Source of the DNA: Limnovirga sp038203525
GTDB lineage: Bacteria > Bacteroidota > Bacteroidia > Chitinophagales > Chitinophagaceae
Reading direction: 5' to 3'
DNA length: 64,000 nt
Assembly: GCA_038203525.1 (NCBI GenBank)
Contig: JBBRDW010000005.1
Location: forward strand, 1 to 64,000
Under the pieces are notes generated by a model. It did no database searches and was not told where the DNA came from. It was given only the letters and a program-made list of their open reading frames with translations. The position numbers and the translations under genes are program-made. Below, piece after piece: positions 62,801 to 64,000 of this stretch; within the stretch, counting starts at the first letter, position 1; every line of letters starts with the position of its first letter.

Positions 62801-64000
62801 CTAAACCCTCTTAATATCTGCACCCAATTGCCTTAATCTTTCATCTATGTATTGGTAGCCGCGGTCAATCTGCTCAATGTTTTGAATGGTGCTTTTTCCT
62901 TCGGCGCTTAGTGCGGCAATAAGCAATGCCTGGCCAGCACGTATGTCGGGGCTGGTCATGGTTATGCCGCGCAATTTGTTGCGACGGCCAAGCCCTATAA
63001 CCGTTGCCCGGTGCGGGTCGCAGAGAATGATCTGCGCACCCATGTCAATCAATTTATCTGTAAAAAATAACCGGCTCTCAAACATTTTCTGGTGCACCAG
63101 CACACTGCCAACGGCCTGTGTTGCCACCACCAAAACAATGCTTAGTAAATCTGGCGTAAAGCCCGGCCATGGATGATCAGATACGGTTAAAATTCCTCCA
63201 TCCAGGTAAGTGGTAATTTCATAACTGTCCTGCGCAGGAATAAAAATATCATCGCCGCGAAACTCCATTTGAATGCCGAGCTGCTGAAATTTTTCGGGTA
63301 TTATTCCCAGGTGTTCAATACCGGCATTTTTAATAGTTATCTCACTCTGCGTCATTGCAGCCAAGCCTATAAAACTGCCTACTTCAATCATATCCGGCAA
63401 CATCCTGTGTTCGGTGCCGCCAAGATATTTAACCCCTTCAATACTCAAAAGATTGCTGCCCACACCGCTGATCTTTGCGCCCATCCTGTTCAGCATTTTG
63501 CAGAGTTGCTGCAGGTAAGGCTCGCAGGCGGCATTGTATATTTTTGTTACGCCTTCGGCCATTACTGCGGCCATTACAATATTTGCAGTACCGGTAACCG
63601 ATGGCTCGTCCAGCAGCATATAAGTTCCCTGCAAATCTGGTGCAACTAACTGAAAGAAATGATGTTCTTCATTGTATTCAAACCTTGCACCCAGTTTTTC
63701 AAAACCAATGATATGTGTGTCCAGCCTGCGCCTGCCAATTTTGTCGCCGCCAGGCTTGGGAATATAGGCCTTCTTAAAGCGTGCCAGCATAGGCCCTGCA
63801 AGCATTACAGAGCCACGTAACCTGCCGCTTTTTTTTCTAAAACTTTCCGATCCAAGAAAATCTGCATCTACATTATCAGCCTTAAAAATGCAGGTATCCC
63901 TTGTTGGCCTTTCTATTTTTACGCCAAGTGCCATCAACAGTTCTATCTGCAGGTTTACATCAACAATATCGGGTATATTGGTAATGGTTACTTTTTCAGG
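62801..64000 (-). CDS. murA: UDP-N-acetylglucosamine 1-carboxyvinyltransferase MurA (5' end outside window)
   Basis: At least 400 residues of the enzyme that adds enolpyruvate to UDP-GlcNAc in the first committed step of peptidoglycan synthesis. The frame stays open to the right edge (TITNIPDIVDVNLQIELLMALG at the cut end), so about 30-40 N-terminal residues are missing from view; a start within the window would be wrong. The loop that normally reads PGGC reads KPGGDKIGRRRLDTHIIGFE here, with Asp in place of the catalytic-loop cysteine. Other motifs (ASVTGTANIVMAA-type, HPWPGFTPDLLS, GAQIILCDPHRATVIG, SPDIRAGQALLIAALSAEG) are intact. Confidence 0.95.
   Translation of the reverse strand, partial: PEKVTITNIPDIVDVNLQIELLMALGVKIERPTRDTCIFKADNVDADFLGSESFRKKSGRLRGSVMLAGPMLARFKKAYIPKPGGDKIGRRRLDTHIIGFEKLGARFEYNEEHHFFQLVAPDLQGTYMLLDEPSVTGTANIVMAAVMAEGVTKIYNAACEPYLQQLCKMLNRMGAKISGVGSNLLSIEGVKYLGGTEHRMLPDMIEVGSFIGLAAMTQSEITIKNAGIEHLGIIPEKFQQLGIQMEFRGDDIFIPAQDSYEITTYLDGGILTVSDHPWPGFTPDLLSIVLVVATQAVGSVLVHQKMFESRLFFTDKLIDMGAQIILCDPHRATVIGLGRRNKLRGITMTSPDIRAGQALLIAALSAEGKSTIQNIEQIDRGYQYIDERLRQLGADIKRV

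Overview
The window is 64 kb of chromosome from a Bacteroidota bacterium, most likely of the Chitinophagaceae or a near relative. The evidence is a SusC/SusD outer-membrane pair, a gliding-motility-type C-terminal sorting domain on a PKD-repeat protein, the TAnnTTTG-type -7 boxes placed just ahead of several start codons, the DUF177-rpmF-plsX order, and families largely confined to this phylum (BT_3928-type, DUF3810, HU-CCDC81-type, DUF6728-like). No rRNA, tRNA, CRISPR array, phage gene or transposase was seen.

Layout. 0.6-3.0 kb: a formylglycine-generating-enzyme-like secreted protein and a Tat-type Gfo/Idh oxidoreductase. 3.4-9.1 kb: a minus-strand susC-susD-DUF1735 operon with a strong terminator. 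9.4-17.8 kb: folD, queE, a secreted unknown, an ALDH7-type aldehyde dehydrogenase, a subtilase, a DinB protein and lpxB. 17.8-18.8 kb: a decayed delta-60-repeat protein framed by REP-like hairpins. 19-23.7 kb: surface polysaccharide genes (CapK/PaaK-like ligase, GT2, wlbB- and wlbA-like). 23.9-33.5 kb: alpha-glucan metabolism (ROK kinase, FucP-type MFS, glgA, glgC, SLC45-like MFS, GH13 cyclomaltodextrinase type). 34.5-45.3 kb: TIM-barrel isomerase, an orphan CoA-transferase subunit B, the PKD adhesin, a 1,014-residue TPR protein, an outer-membrane barrel and an HU-CCDC81-like membrane protein. 45.3-64 kb: mostly housekeeping genes (GDPD, PaiB-like, Mrp/ApbC, 3-hydroxyacyl-CoA dehydrogenase, BT_3928 type, CBS, DUF721, an FAD oxidoreductase, rimM, a saccharopine dehydrogenase-like enzyme, plsX, rpmF, DUF177, DUF3810, dnaG, an outer-membrane barrel) and murA, which runs off the right edge.

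The most striking content is between the genes. About 39 copies of a ~58-nt imperfect arm lie only in intergenic DNA. The arm starts with a T-tract and GAGCCCGGC and ends in the core GTTGCGTCGCACTCTTGTAC. Arms often occur as head-to-head inverted pairs around a variable loop. Single arms mostly alternate in orientation, so that they bracket one to three genes. There are two arm types (A, ...CACTCTTGTAC; B, ...CAATCCTTTCATC), subfamilies with shared substitutions, and a shared internal insertion. It looks like a non-autonomous REP/MITE-like family at extreme density, with no mobilising gene in view. In several places it forms the 5' leader of a gene or supplies the T-tract of a terminator. I do not recognise it as a described family; that is a reading by eye and was not checked against databases.
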